Source: Deinococcus sp. LM3 | Lineage (GTDB): Bacteria > Deinococcota > Deinococci > Deinococcales > Deinococcaceae | Assembly (NCBI RefSeq): GCF_002017875.1 | Contig: NZ_MUFV01000001.1 | Span: 2,987,262 to 3,051,261, forward strand | Direction: 5' to 3' | Length of the DNA stretch: 64,000 bases | Shown here: in pieces, positions 41,057 through 49,277 of the stretch | Layout: each line of letters opens with the position of its first letter | Position numbering within the stretch: position 1 is the first letter of the stretch | Notes under the pieces: model-generated | What the model saw: only the letters and a program-made list of their open reading frames with translations | Told to the model about the DNA's origin: nothing | Databases searched by the model: none | Translations under genes and position numbers: made by a program

Positions 41057-43693
41057 TTACCCGACGTCGGTGATGATGGGTGAGCGGAAGCGGTCGTCCG
41101 GGGTATAGACCCAGCGGCGGCGGCTGAGCAGCGCGACGATGAACCCGATCAGGGCGACCAGACCCATGCGGCCCATGAAGTCCCAGTACTGGCCCTCGAA
41201 GGCGCCGAACATGGCGTGCCGAAGGGCGTTGATGAGTTCCGTGACGGGAATCAGGTTGTGGATGGCCTGGAAGGCGGGGCTGGAGAGTTCAACGGGGTAG
41301 CTGCCGCCGCTCGCGGCGAGTTGCACGATCAGCAGGATCAGCGCCAGGACGCGCCCGGCCGGGCCGAACAGCAGGTTCAGGGCGAGGATCACGATCAGGA
41401 AGGTGACGCTGCCCGCGAGGCTGGTCAGCAGGACCTGGGCGGGATTCATGAACGGCACGTCCATCAGGTGAACGCCCAGCACGACGATGCCGGCCTGTCC
41501 GGCGACGATCAGGAGCGGCACGCTGAGTTTGCGCAGGACGCGGGCGACCTGTCCGGTGTGGCGGCCACTGTCGGGAATCAGCAGGAACGGGAAGATGAAG
41601 GTGGTCAGGGTCGCGCCGACCCACAGGGCCAGGGCAATGAAGTACGGCGCGAAGGCGCTGCCGTTGTTGGCGACGTTCGCGAAGTCCTCGGTGCGGACCT
41701 GGACGCTGCGGGCGAGGCCGTCGGGGTCGCCGCCGAGCTGTTCGGTGTCGGTGGGGATGCGGTCGCGCAGCGTGACGAGGCCGTCCCGGAGCTGGCGGGC
41801 GCCGCTCTGCAGATCGGCGGTGCCGGTGCGGAGCGTCCCGGCGCCGGTGGCGAGGCTGCGGGCGCCGCCCGCGAGCTGCTCGCTGCTGCTGGCGAGGGTC
41901 CGGCCGCCGCTGCTCAGGGCGTCCAGGTCCTTCTGGTCCGGGAGCTGGGCGGTGATCTGCCCGAGGGCGCTCTTGATCTTCAGGTTGCCGTCGATCAGGG
42001 TGTTCACGCCGGTCTGGAGGGTCCGGGCGCCAGCGGCGAGTTGCGTGGCGCCGGTCGCGGCCTGGCGGGTGTTCGTGGCGAGGGTGCCGGCACCGGTGGC
42101 GAGTTCCTGGGTGCCGCTGCCGAGCTGGGCGGTGCCGGTGGCGAGCTGCGCGGCTGCGGCGGCGGCTTTCTGTGCGCCGGTGCGGGCGCTGGCGGTTCCG
42201 GCGGCGAGTTTCGCGGCGCCGGCCTGCAGCTGCGTGGCGCCGCCGCTCAGGTCGTTCAGGCCACTGCCCAGGGCGGGCAGTTGCGTGGCGAGGGTCTGGG
42301 CGCCCCGGCTGGTGGCGGCCGAGGCGGCCTTCGACCCCTCCAGGCCGGTGGCGAGGCTGGCCGCGCCGGTCTGGAGGGCGCGGGCGTTCTGAACGGCGGG
42401 GGTGGCGTTCAGGGCAGCGGCGAGGCTGGTCGCGCCGCTCTCCAGGGACTGCGCGCCGCTCTGGAGGTCGCCGAGGCCGGTGTCGAGTCTACCCAGGCCG
42501 GTGGCGAGTTGCGCGGCCCCGTCCGAGGCCTGTTTCGCGCCCGTCTGGGCCTTGCCGAGGCCGTCACTCAGGCGGGCAGCGCCGCTGGCGAGGGTGGCGG
42601 CGCCGCCGTTCAGGTCGCCCAGGCCGGTGGCCAGGGCCGGGAGTTGCGCGGCGAGCTGGCGGGTACCGGTGTCCACCTGGGCGGCGCCGCTGCCGAGTTT
42701 CTTCGCGGCGGCGGCCAGCTGTTCGCTGCCGCTGGAGAGCTGGCCCAGGCCGCCGGCCAGGGTGTCGGCGCTGCTGGCCAGCCTGGCGCTGCCGCTGCGC
42801 AGCGGGGCGAGCTGTTTCTCGCCGGGGGCAGCCGCCCCGAGTTGTTTCAGGCTGCTGCTCAGTTTGCTCACGCCGCCCGTCAGGCTGCCGACGCCGCCGC
42901 TGAGGTCCTGGGCGCCGTTCGCGAGGTCGCGGGCACCGCCCGCCAGGGTGTCCGCGCCACCGGCGAGGGTGGTCGCGCCGCCCGTGAGTTTCCCGCTGCC
43001 GTCCAGGAGGGTCTGCGCGCCGTCTGCGAGTTTCACGGTGGCGCCGTGCAGGTCCAGGAAGCCCTGCTGGACGTCCGCGAGGCTGTTCTGCACGACTTCC
43101 CAGCGGTTCTCGCCGAGGGTGGCGTTCAGGTCCTCGGCGATGGCGCTGGCGACGCGGTCGGCGACGGTGCTGGCGTAGTAGTTCAGGCCAGGGGCGCGGT
43201 AGAGCCGGAGCAGGCCGTGTTCGCTGCTGTTGCCGCTGACGGCGCGGCGGCTGAAGTCGGCGGGGATGGTCAGGGCGAAGTACACCTCGCCGCGCCGGAC
43301 GGCGGCCTCGGCCTGCGCCTGGGTGGGGTAGCGGCGGAACTGCACGGGTGGGTCTTTGTGCAGTTCGGTCAGGAGTTCGCGGCCCACGTTGACGGGTTCG
43401 CCGCGTGAGACGGTGCCCTGGTCGAGGTTGACGAGGGCGGCGGGCAGGTCCGGCAGGTTCCCGGCGGGGTCCCAGACGCTCATGAGGTACACGCCGACGT
43501 AGATCAGCGGCACGAACAGGAAGGCGGCGGCGGCGGCCCACATGATCGGGTAGCGCCACAGGCTGCGTTCGGCGGCGCTCAGGGCGCGGTAGTCGGTGTT
43601 CAGGCGCCTGCGGCGGGGTGTCTCGGGGCTGGGAGGTGTGGCGGGGCTGGGGGGTGTGTCGGGAGTGGGGGCGTCTGGAGGCAGTGTGTTCAT
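41057..43693 (-). CDS. YhgE/Pip-domain ABC-2-type membrane protein with long helical repeats
   Basis: This 878-residue protein has an N-terminal helix (about 48-70), an extracellular domain with about 45 degenerate 11-residue repeats (LATGAGTLATG-like, built on Leu, Ala, Gly, Ser and Thr) and five or six C-terminal helices beginning near FAPYFIALALWVG. That is the layout of YhgE/Pip proteins and the phage-infection protein of Lactococcus. The N-terminal Pro-rich tail (PPSPATPPSPETP) is low complexity. A TetR-family gene lies divergently upstream with shared operators. Confidence 0.88.
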   Translation of the reverse strand: MNTLPPDAPTPDTPPSPATPPSPETPRRRRLNTDYRALSAAERSLWRYPIMWAAAAAFLFVPLIYVGVYLMSVWDPAGNLPDLPAALVNLDQGTVSRGEPVNVGRELLTELHKDPPVQFRRYPTQAQAEAAVRRGEVYFALTIPADFSRRAVSGNSSEHGLLRLYRAPGLNYYASTVADRVASAIAEDLNATLGENRWEVVQNSLADVQQGFLDLHGATVKLADGAQTLLDGSGKLTGGATTLAGGADTLAGGARDLANGAQDLSGGVGSLTGGVSKLSSSLKQLGAAAPGEKQLAPLRSGSARLASSADTLAGGLGQLSSGSEQLAAAAKKLGSGAAQVDTGTRQLAAQLPALATGLGDLNGGAATLASGAARLSDGLGKAQTGAKQASDGAAQLATGLGRLDTGLGDLQSGAQSLESGATSLAAALNATPAVQNARALQTGAASLATGLEGSKAASAATSRGAQTLATQLPALGSGLNDLSGGATQLQAGAAKLAAGTASARTGAQKAAAAAAQLATGTAQLGSGTQELATGAGTLATNTRQAATGATQLAAGARTLQTGVNTLIDGNLKIKSALGQITAQLPDQKDLDALSSGGRTLASSSEQLAGGARSLATGAGTLRTGTADLQSGARQLRDGLVTLRDRIPTDTEQLGGDPDGLARSVQVRTEDFANVANNGSAFAPYFIALALWVGATLTTFIFPFLLIPDSGRHTGQVARVLRKLSVPLLIVAGQAGIVVLGVHLMDVPFMNPAQVLLTSLAGSVTFLIVILALNLLFGPAGRVLALILLIVQLAASGGSYPVELSSPAFQAIHNLIPVTELINALRHAMFGAFEGQYWDFMGRMGLVALIGFIVALLSRRRWVYTPDDRFRSPIITDVG

Positions 43694-43731
43694 GGGGACC
43701 TCTGCAACGGGAATTGCGGCGTGTCATGAAT

Positions 43732-43811
43732 TGACACGTTGTCAGTTCACGGAGTATTCCCCAGAAGGTGACATTCTGTCAATGGACGATCTGTCAGATG
43801 ACAATGCGTCA
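43732..43811. promoter_or_regulatory. Three TGACANNNTGTCA operators in the yhgE-tetR intergenic region
   Basis: TGACACGTTGTCA (43732-43744), TGACATTCTGTCA (43769-43781) and TGACAATGCGTCA (43799-43811, one mismatch) are 13-bp palindromes between the divergent genes. The third overlaps the upstream part of the tetR promoter, whose TAGACT -10 box is at 43820-43825. They are the likely sites for autorepression and for repression of the transporter gene. Confidence 0.7.
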
Positions 43812-43831
43812 GAGAGGTGTAGACTGTAGGG

Positions 43832-44455
43832 ATGCAGAGCCTCTCCTCCGCCCGCAGTCCCCGCCGCCTTCCCTCGGCCGACCGCCGGCAGCAGATTCTC
43901 AGCGGCAGCGAGGCCCTGTTCACCACCCGCGGCTTCGAGGCCGTCACCATGGGCGACGTCGCCCGCGTGATCGGCGTCTCCAGGCCCACCATCTACAGCT
44001 ACTTCACGTCCACCACCGACATCCTCGCCGAACTGCTCACGGCCCGGCTCCAGGACCTCGAAACCCGCCTCGCCCCGCTGCTCGCCGAGATTCACAGCGG
44101 CGAACGCACCCGCCCCTTCGCCGCCCTCCTGAACGAACTCGTGCAGGAACAGTCGCTACTGACGCTGCTCCAGAGCGGCAGCGGCCCCGCCTTTACCCGC
44201 CGCCGCCAGCAGGTCCTGGCCGACCTCGAACAGCGCCTGCACACCCACCTGCCCAGCGAGGGCGCCCGCACGCCCTACCTGCTGACCTGCATCACCATCC
44301 TGCTGCACGGCGCCGCCGCGCACGCCGTGAACGCCGGACTGAGCGCCGCCGCCACCGCGCAGCTCGGGCAGACGCTCGACACCCTGCTGAACACCGGCGT
44401 GCAGGCCTTCGCCACCCAGCCCGCCCCGGCCGGTCCGGACTCCGGCGACCGCTGA
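43832..44455 (+). CDS. TetR/AcrR-family transcriptional regulator
   Basis: The 207-residue repressor has the N-terminal helix-turn-helix (RGFEAVTMGDVARVIGVSRP then TIYSYF, about 30-60) and an all-helical ligand domain. It is divergent from the YhgE/Pip gene and probably controls it and itself through the palindromes at 43732-43811. TAGACT ends 6 nt before the ATG, so the message is leaderless and a bound repressor would cover the promoter. The inducer is unknown. Confidence 0.9.
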   Translation: MQSLSSARSPRRLPSADRRQQILSGSEALFTTRGFEAVTMGDVARVIGVSRPTIYSYFTSTTDILAELLTARLQDLETRLAPLLAEIHSGERTRPFAALLNELVQEQSLLTLLQSGSGPAFTRRRQQVLADLEQRLHTHLPSEGARTPYLLTCITILLHGAAAHAVNAGLSAAATAQLGQTLDTLLNTGVQAFATQPAPAGPDSGDR

Positions 44456-44552
44456 ACCCGCCGGAGTCGGCGCCACGGCCGCGCGGCCCTCACGTAGGCT
44501 TCATCAGGACGTCTTCACCAAGCTGTGACAAAGCTGTGAAACGCACCCGCTA

Positions 44553-44647
44553 CACTGACCCTATCAGCGCACACAATCCAGAATGCGGGCCGGGTGAAGT
44601 CCGCAGCGCCAGGAGGCTGAACCGCACAACGGGTTCAGCCTCCCTTT
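44553..44647 (+). ncRNA. Candidate short transcript ending at a terminator
   Basis: TACACT near 44551 follows two AAGCTGTGA direct repeats (44519-44539), and a 12-bp hairpin (GGAGGCTGAACC with GGTTCAGCCTCC, 44612-44643) followed by CTTTCG ends the stretch. Nothing in between encodes a convincing protein. It could be a small RNA, or just the tetR terminator. The -35 spacing is poor. Confidence 0.3.
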
Positions 44648-44738
44648 CGTGACCCGGCGCCCGGCACGGCGTTCCACCGGGCGGGATTGTCCTTTATGCT
44701 TCAGCCCCCGCCACGCCCCGCCTTCTATGCTGGGCGGC

Positions 44739-45581
44739 ATGACGTCAGACCGCACGCCCCCGACTCCGACCCCCTCCCTGCACGACCAGCGCGTCCTGGT
44801 GACCGGCGCGACCGGCGGCATCGGCCTGATCACCGCCCGCGAACTCGCGGCGCGCGGCGCTCACGTCACCATCGTCGGCCGCCACCCGGAACGCACCCGC
44901 CTCGCCGCGCAGCAGACCGGCGCGCAGGACTTCATCCTGGCCGACCTGTCGGAACTCGCGCAGACCCGCCGCGCCGCGCAGGAGTACGCCGCCCGCCACG
45001 GCCACTTGGACGTCCTGGTCAACAACGCCGGGGCCTTCAATGCCCGCCGCGCCGAGACCCGCGAGGGCATCGAGCAGACCTGGGCCCTGAACCACCTCTC
45101 CCCCTTCCTGCTGACCCGCGACCTGCTGCCCCTGCTGCGTGCCAGCGCCGCGCCGCGTGTCGTGACGGTCGCGTCGGCCGCGCACACCACGGGCCGCATC
45201 CGCTTCGACGACCCGGAATTCCGGCGCGGGTACGGCGGGTGGGCCGCGTACGCGCAGAGTAAACTCGCCAACATCCTGTTCGCGCGGGAACTCGCGCGGC
45301 GCGAACCCGGCATCCGCAGCAACAGCCTGCACCCCGGCATGGTCGCCACCGGCTTCGCGCACAACAACGGCGGGTGGGTCAGCCGGGCGTACCGCGTCGT
45401 GGACCGCTTCGCGATCACGGCCGAGCAGGGCGCGCAGACCAGCATTCACCTCGCCAGCAGCGACGCACCGGTATCTGGAGCGTACTTCAGCGAGTCGCGC
45501 GCCGTGACGCCCGCCCCGCAGGCCCGCGACGACGGGGCCGCGTTCCGCCTGTGGATTCTCAGCGAGGGCTACCTGGACTGA
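44739..45581 (+). CDS. Short-chain dehydrogenase/reductase
   Basis: This NAD(P)-dependent SDR has 280 residues: cofactor motif TGATGGIG at 22-29, NNAG at 95-98, and catalytic S146, Y171 and K175 (YAQSK). The sequence resembles retinol-dehydrogenase-like or WW-domain-oxidoreductase-like SDRs (LNHLSPFLLT, SNSLHPGMVATG). The substrate is unknown. TATGCT ends 7 nt before the ATG, giving a leaderless start. Confidence 0.92.
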   Translation: MTSDRTPPTPTPSLHDQRVLVTGATGGIGLITARELAARGAHVTIVGRHPERTRLAAQQTGAQDFILADLSELAQTRRAAQEYAARHGHLDVLVNNAGAFNARRAETREGIEQTWALNHLSPFLLTRDLLPLLRASAAPRVVTVASAAHTTGRIRFDDPEFRRGYGGWAAYAQSKLANILFARELARREPGIRSNSLHPGMVATGFAHNNGGWVSRAYRVVDRFAITAEQGAQTSIHLASSDAPVSGAYFSESRAVTPAPQARDDGAAFRLWILSEGYLD

Positions 45582-45612
45582 CCGGGCCAGCCCTGCGCAC
45601 CGGGGTTTCCGG

Positions 45613-46587
45613 TCAGGCTTCGCGGACGTAGCCGCTCTTGACGAAGTCCTGCACCATCGCCTCGAGGTCGTGCAGGGCCACGTCGGTGCGCAGGGCGTAC
45701 TCGGCGGGCGACAGGTTCTCGCCCAGCGCGCGCAGGAAGGCCAGTCCGGCCGGGCCGTGCTGCGCGCGGAAGGTCTGGTGCAGGCCCGTGATGGCGTTCA
45801 GGGCGTCCCGGCCGCGCAGCGTCATGGTGTACTGGTGGTGCGCCCAGCCGGCCAGACTGCGCGGCAGGATCAGCGTCTGCGGCCGCAGCGGGGCGGGGAA
45901 CGCGCCCTCGTACGGGAGGGTGGCGGGCAGCGTGGCGATGATCTCGCCGCGCAGGTAGTAGATCGCGCCGGTCGGGCGGGCGTGCAGCCCGGTGAAGTCC
46001 TCGGTCAGGTTGAACTTCCAGGCGCGTGACCCGACGCCGCTCAGGACGTGCGCCAGGGTCGCCGGGAGCGGGTGGGCGCTCAGGGAGGCGCCCTGCTCGT
46101 ACAGGTTCAGCAGCTCTCCCAGCGCCTGCTCGCCCGTGGCGGTCGCGGCGGCGGCCGTGACGGCGCGGCCCTCGAACAGCAGCGCGAAGGCACTCTGCTC
46201 GCCCAGCGTGGCGTGCAGGTACCCGAACCACGCCTGCTCGTGCAGGTGTTTCAGGAACGCGTGCAGGTCGCAGAACGACTGCTCCAGCCCGGCGTGCGTG
46301 GGCGGCGCGTGCGGCAGGAAGCGCGCCAGGAACGGCGCGGCCCCCGGATACATGGGCTGCAGTTCCGGCACGGCCTCCCCGGCCGGTTCGGTGGGGGCGG
46401 GCGTCAGGCCGGGCGGGGTTCCGGTCGGTTCGGTCATGGTGGCCTCGGGGGTCGGCCCGGCGGTCAGTTCGGCCGTCGGTTCGGTAGGCAGCCCGGCCGT
46501 CGGTTCGGCGCCGGATTCGGGGGCAGGTTCTGCGGGACGCTCGCCGGAGCGGGCGGCTCGGGGGCCGGCGCGACGTTTCTCCTTCAC
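45613..46587 (-). CDS. Hypothetical protein (324 aa) downstream of gamma-carbonic anhydrase
   Basis: I do not recognise the family. The first 75 residues are low complexity, built on repeated TEPTAGLPTEPTAEL-like units. The remaining 240 residues form a compact alpha/beta protein with TGAIYYLRGEIIATLPA, a pattern like the DUF4388-type 'small output then read-out' modules in regulators, and a helical C-terminus (DLEAMVQDFVKSGYV). The GTG start is preceded by GGAGGG at 6 nt. It is co-transcribed with the carbonic-anhydrase-like gene 25 nt upstream. Confidence 0.68.
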   Translation of the reverse strand: MKEKRRAGPRAARSGERPAEPAPESGAEPTAGLPTEPTAELTAGPTPEATMTEPTGTPPGLTPAPTEPAGEAVPELQPMYPGAAPFLARFLPHAPPTHAGLEQSFCDLHAFLKHLHEQAWFGYLHATLGEQSAFALLFEGRAVTAAAATATGEQALGELLNLYEQGASLSAHPLPATLAHVLSGVGSRAWKFNLTEDFTGLHARPTGAIYYLRGEIIATLPATLPYEGAFPAPLRPQTLILPRSLAGWAHHQYTMTLRGRDALNAITGLHQTFRAQHGPAGLAFLRALGENLSPAEYALRTDVALHDLEAMVQDFVKSGYVREA

Positions 46588-46612
46588 GCGGCCCTCCGGG
46601 CGCCCGGCACGG

Positions 46613-47209
46613 TCACAGGCCGTCCACGCGGGAGAGTACGCGGGACTCTCCGTCCAGCGCCGGGGCGGCCGCTGCGTCCGGGGCGGCCGTGCGGTCCGCA
46701 TCGTCGGGCAGCAGGATCAGGCCCTGACGGAAACGGGCGGCGTTCTGCACGTACCGCGCCGCGTTTCCGCCGCCCGGCGCGGGCCGGACCACCCGCGCGG
46801 GAATGCCGACGGCCAGCATGCCGTCCGGGACGTGTACCCCTTCGGGCAGCACCGCGCCGGCCCCCAGGACCGCGCCCGCGCCCAGACTGGAGCCGCTGAG
46901 CATGACCGCGCCCATGCCGACCAGACTGCCGGGGCCGCAGATGGCGCCGTGCACGATGGCGCGGTGCCCGACCGTCACGTGATCGGTCAGGATGCAGGGC
47001 CAGCCGGCGTCGGTGTGCAGGACCGCGCCGTCCTGGACGTTGCAGGACGGGCCGACCGTGACGGCCTCGATGTCGCCGCGCAGCACGGCACCGAACCAGA
47101 CGCTGGCGTGCGCCGCGACCGTGACCTGACCGATGATGTCGGCGCTGGCCGCGATGAACGCGGTGGGGTGAATGTGGGGGACGTGCCCGTCCAGGGCGTA
47201 GCGCGGCAT
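46613..47209 (-). CDS. Gamma-carbonic-anhydrase-family hexapeptide-repeat protein
   Basis: This 198-residue left-handed beta-helix protein is of the YrdA/PaaY/gamma-CA type. The three zinc-ligand histidines are in place: H65 in VLHTD, and H82 and H87 in VGHRAIVH. Members may hydrate CO2 or act on CoA esters. The C-terminal 40 residues (rich in Ala and Asp) are longer than usual. GGAGG lies 8 nt before the ATG. It is the first gene of a two-gene operon. Confidence 0.9.
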   Translation of the reverse strand: MPRYALDGHVPHIHPTAFIAASADIIGQVTVAAHASVWFGAVLRGDIEAVTVGPSCNVQDGAVLHTDAGWPCILTDHVTVGHRAIVHGAICGPGSLVGMGAVMLSGSSLGAGAVLGAGAVLPEGVHVPDGMLAVGIPARVVRPAPGGGNAARYVQNAARFRQGLILLPDDADRTAAPDAAAAPALDGESRVLSRVDGL

Positions 47210-47410
47210 GCTGTATTCCTCCGGAAGGTCGCGTGTGCGGTAACGGTCGCTGCGGCGCAGGGCCCGGGGGCTTCGTCAGTGACACACGCGGCGTTGAACT
47301 GGGTGTCAGCCTAGCATGACCCTGCTGTCACCGCGCCGCTGCCCCGCTGGGACGGGGCCGGGCAGCGGGATGGCAGGGGCGCAAATCTGCACACCGCCCG
47401 GCGCGAGTCA

Positions 47411-47507
47411 TGCGATAATACTGGGGTCTTAAAATTCGCGTCATCTGTTGGGTCTGACCCAGAGGGTGGGATACCAGGCAGCGAATTCTTGAGATGCAAG
47501 GAGAGTT
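47411..47507 (+). promoter_or_regulatory. Promoter and 5' UTR of the cold shock gene
   Basis: An extended -10 TGCGATAAT (47411-47419) is followed by an untranslated leader of about 80 nt that ends in AAGGAGAG before the ATG. The long leader contrasts with the leaderless genes around it and resembles cspA leaders, whose folding responds to temperature. Confidence 0.55.
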
Positions 47508-47774
47508 ATGGCTCAAGGTCGAGTGAAGTGGTTCAACGTTGAAAAAGGCTACGGATTCATCGAGCACCCGGGCAACCCTGACGTGTTCGTGCACTACAGC
47601 GCCATCCAGAGCGGCGGTTTCCGCAAGCTCAACGAGGGTGACGAGGTGGAGTTCGAGGTGGAGGCCGGCCAGGGCAGCAAGGGCCCGCAGGCCAAGAACG
47701 TGGTCGTCACCAACGCCGCGCCCGCTCCGGTGGGCGGCGGCATGGGCGGCAACCGCGGCGGCAGCCGCTGGTAA
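47508..47774 (+). CDS. csp: Cold shock protein (CspA family)
   Basis: This 88-residue single-strand nucleic-acid-binding protein acts as an RNA chaperone. RNP1 is KGYGFIEH at 13-20 and RNP2 VFVHY at 26-30, with W9 and F10 in KWFN. After the beta-barrel (about 1-68) it has a short Gly/Arg-rich tail (GGGMGGNRGGSRW), an RGG-like extension seen in some Csp proteins that may add RNA contacts. It is monocistronic with a terminator. Confidence 0.96.
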   Translation: MAQGRVKWFNVEKGYGFIEHPGNPDVFVHYSAIQSGGFRKLNEGDEVEFEVEAGQGSKGPQAKNVVVTNAAPAPVGGGMGGNRGGSRW

Positions 47775-47775
47775 C

Positions 47776-47811
47776 GTCCGGCTGAGGCTCCCCTGCGGAG
47801 CCTGAGCGGAC
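47776..47811 (+). terminator. Terminator after the cold shock gene
   Basis: GTCCG-G-CTGAGGCTCC pairs with GGAGCCTGAGCGGAC, about 15 bp with one bulge and one mismatch. No T-run follows, so strength is uncertain. Confidence 0.6.
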
Positions 47812-47903
47812 AGCACCCCTGCGGCTCAGCCCCCCCACCATTCGGAGATTCACCTGTGCAGCGGACGCGTCGTCGTCCGCTGCTTGCGTTTCCGGGCGCG
47901 GCC

Positions 47904-47973
47904 GACTCGTACGGACTGCTCCCACTCGCTGCCGCTCGGATTGAACGGTTGTTGCAACCCGTTCGGAGTCCGT
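47904..47973. repeat. Dispersed palindromic element, copy 7 (right half only)
   Basis: Only the right part is present, from ACTGCTCCCACTCGCTGCC through CTCGGATTGAACGG to GTTCGGAGTCCGT. The left end has been lost. Confidence 0.75.
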
Positions 47974-48018
47974 CAGATGCGTCCACGCGTCGGCCGCGCA
48001 GCCCGTAGCATGGCGGAC

Positions 48019-49275
48019 ATGAGCGACCCCGTCTCCCTGTCCAAGGACCGCCCGGCGGCCGTCCCGGACTCCGGCACGCCCCTCGGACGACACGCCGCCG
48101 CGCCCGCGACAGGCCCTGACACCGGCTCTGGCACCGGCCCTGACACAGGCTCTGGCACCGGCCCTTCCGCAGGCACGCACGCGGCGGACGGCCCGCAGGC
48201 CGCGCCGGTCGTCACGGCCTACCCGGTGTCGTTCACGGGGTCGGCAGGCGAGTACTTCCGGCTGTGGATCGTGAACTCGGCGCTGACGGTCGTGACGCTG
48301 GGCCTGTACCTGCCGTGGGCGCGGGTTCGCAACCGGCAGTACTTCTACGGGCACACCTGGGTGGACGGTCACAACTTCGAGTACCGGGCCGATCCGCGCC
48401 GCCTGCTGCGCTCTTACCTGCTGGTGGGGGCGCTGTTCCTGGCCTATGTGCTGACCAGCGAGAGCGAGAGCCTGGGCTGGGTGTCGGGCCTGATCGCCCT
48501 GCTGTTCCTGGGGTTGTACCCGTGGCTGGTGGCGCAGTCCATGCGGTTCCAGGCGGTGAATACCGTGCACCGTGGTCTGCGCTTTCACTTTGACGGCCGC
48601 GTGCAGGACGCCTACGTGGCGTACGGCGCGGCGAACGTGGCGGCGGCCGTGTCCGGGGGTCTGGCGCTGCCGTGGGCGTGGTTCATGCAGCGCCGCTACC
48701 AGCTGAACAACCTGCGGTACGGGTCGGCGCGCGGCCTGTTCCGGGGGGACGTGGCGCCCATGTACCTGATCGCGCTGGTCGGCGTGGGCCTGCTGGTCGG
48801 GGCGGGGCTGCTGCTGGCCATTCCGGCGGGCGTGGCGCTCGTGGCGTGGATGGCCAGTCAGGGCTTCGAGCTGGACAGCCTGAACTGGAATAGTGCGGGC
48901 TTGCTGGGCGTGCTGTTCGTCGTGGTGGCGTACGTGATCCTGCTGGCGATGAACGGCGTGGCGTGGCAGTACGTGCGGGCCGCGACCATGCGGTACGTGC
49001 TGAACAACGCCGAACTGGGCGGCGTGGTCCGCACGGGCGCGACCTTCAACCCCTGGCAGGTCGTGTGGATCACCGTGTCGAACGGCGTGGCGCAGGTGCT
49101 GACACTGGGCCTCGCGACCCCCTGGGCGGACATCCGCCGTAACCGCTACCTCCTGGAGGGCGTGACCGTGCGGGCCATCGTGCCGCTCGACGAGTTCGCG
49201 GGCCGTCAGGGTGGTCCGGAGTCGGCGCTGGGCGAGGCCGCCACGGAACTCCTCGACATCGGGCTGGGGTTCTGA
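48019..49275 (+). CDS. YjgN/DUF898-family membrane protein
   Basis: This 418-residue multi-spanning protein has the DUF898 signature VVTLGLYLPWARVRNRQYFY and a related second copy, VLTLGLATPWADIRRNRYL, near the C-terminus. Residues 30-55 are a tandem Gly/Thr/Ser/Asp linker (GPDTGSGTGPDTGSGTG) from a 30-bp DNA repeat. The family's role is unknown. TAGCAT ends 7 nt before the ATG. The M48 protease gene starts 2 nt after the stop, a YjgN-M48 linkage also seen in other bacteria. Confidence 0.88.
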   Translation: MSDPVSLSKDRPAAVPDSGTPLGRHAAAPATGPDTGSGTGPDTGSGTGPSAGTHAADGPQAAPVVTAYPVSFTGSAGEYFRLWIVNSALTVVTLGLYLPWARVRNRQYFYGHTWVDGHNFEYRADPRRLLRSYLLVGALFLAYVLTSESESLGWVSGLIALLFLGLYPWLVAQSMRFQAVNTVHRGLRFHFDGRVQDAYVAYGAANVAAAVSGGLALPWAWFMQRRYQLNNLRYGSARGLFRGDVAPMYLIALVGVGLLVGAGLLLAIPAGVALVAWMASQGFELDSLNWNSAGLLGVLFVVVAYVILLAMNGVAWQYVRAATMRYVLNNAELGGVVRTGATFNPWQVVWITVSNGVAQVLTLGLATPWADIRRNRYLLEGVTVRAIVPLDEFAGRQGGPESALGEAATELLDIGLGF

Positions 49276-49277
49276 GG

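Noticed and set aside
38865..43408. Very long plus-strand reading frames opposite the VWA and YhgE/Pip genes (about 695 and 730 codons)
   Set aside because: They are Gly/Ala/Arg-rich shadows of high-GC codons; the minus-strand frames have signal peptides, domain motifs and normal composition.
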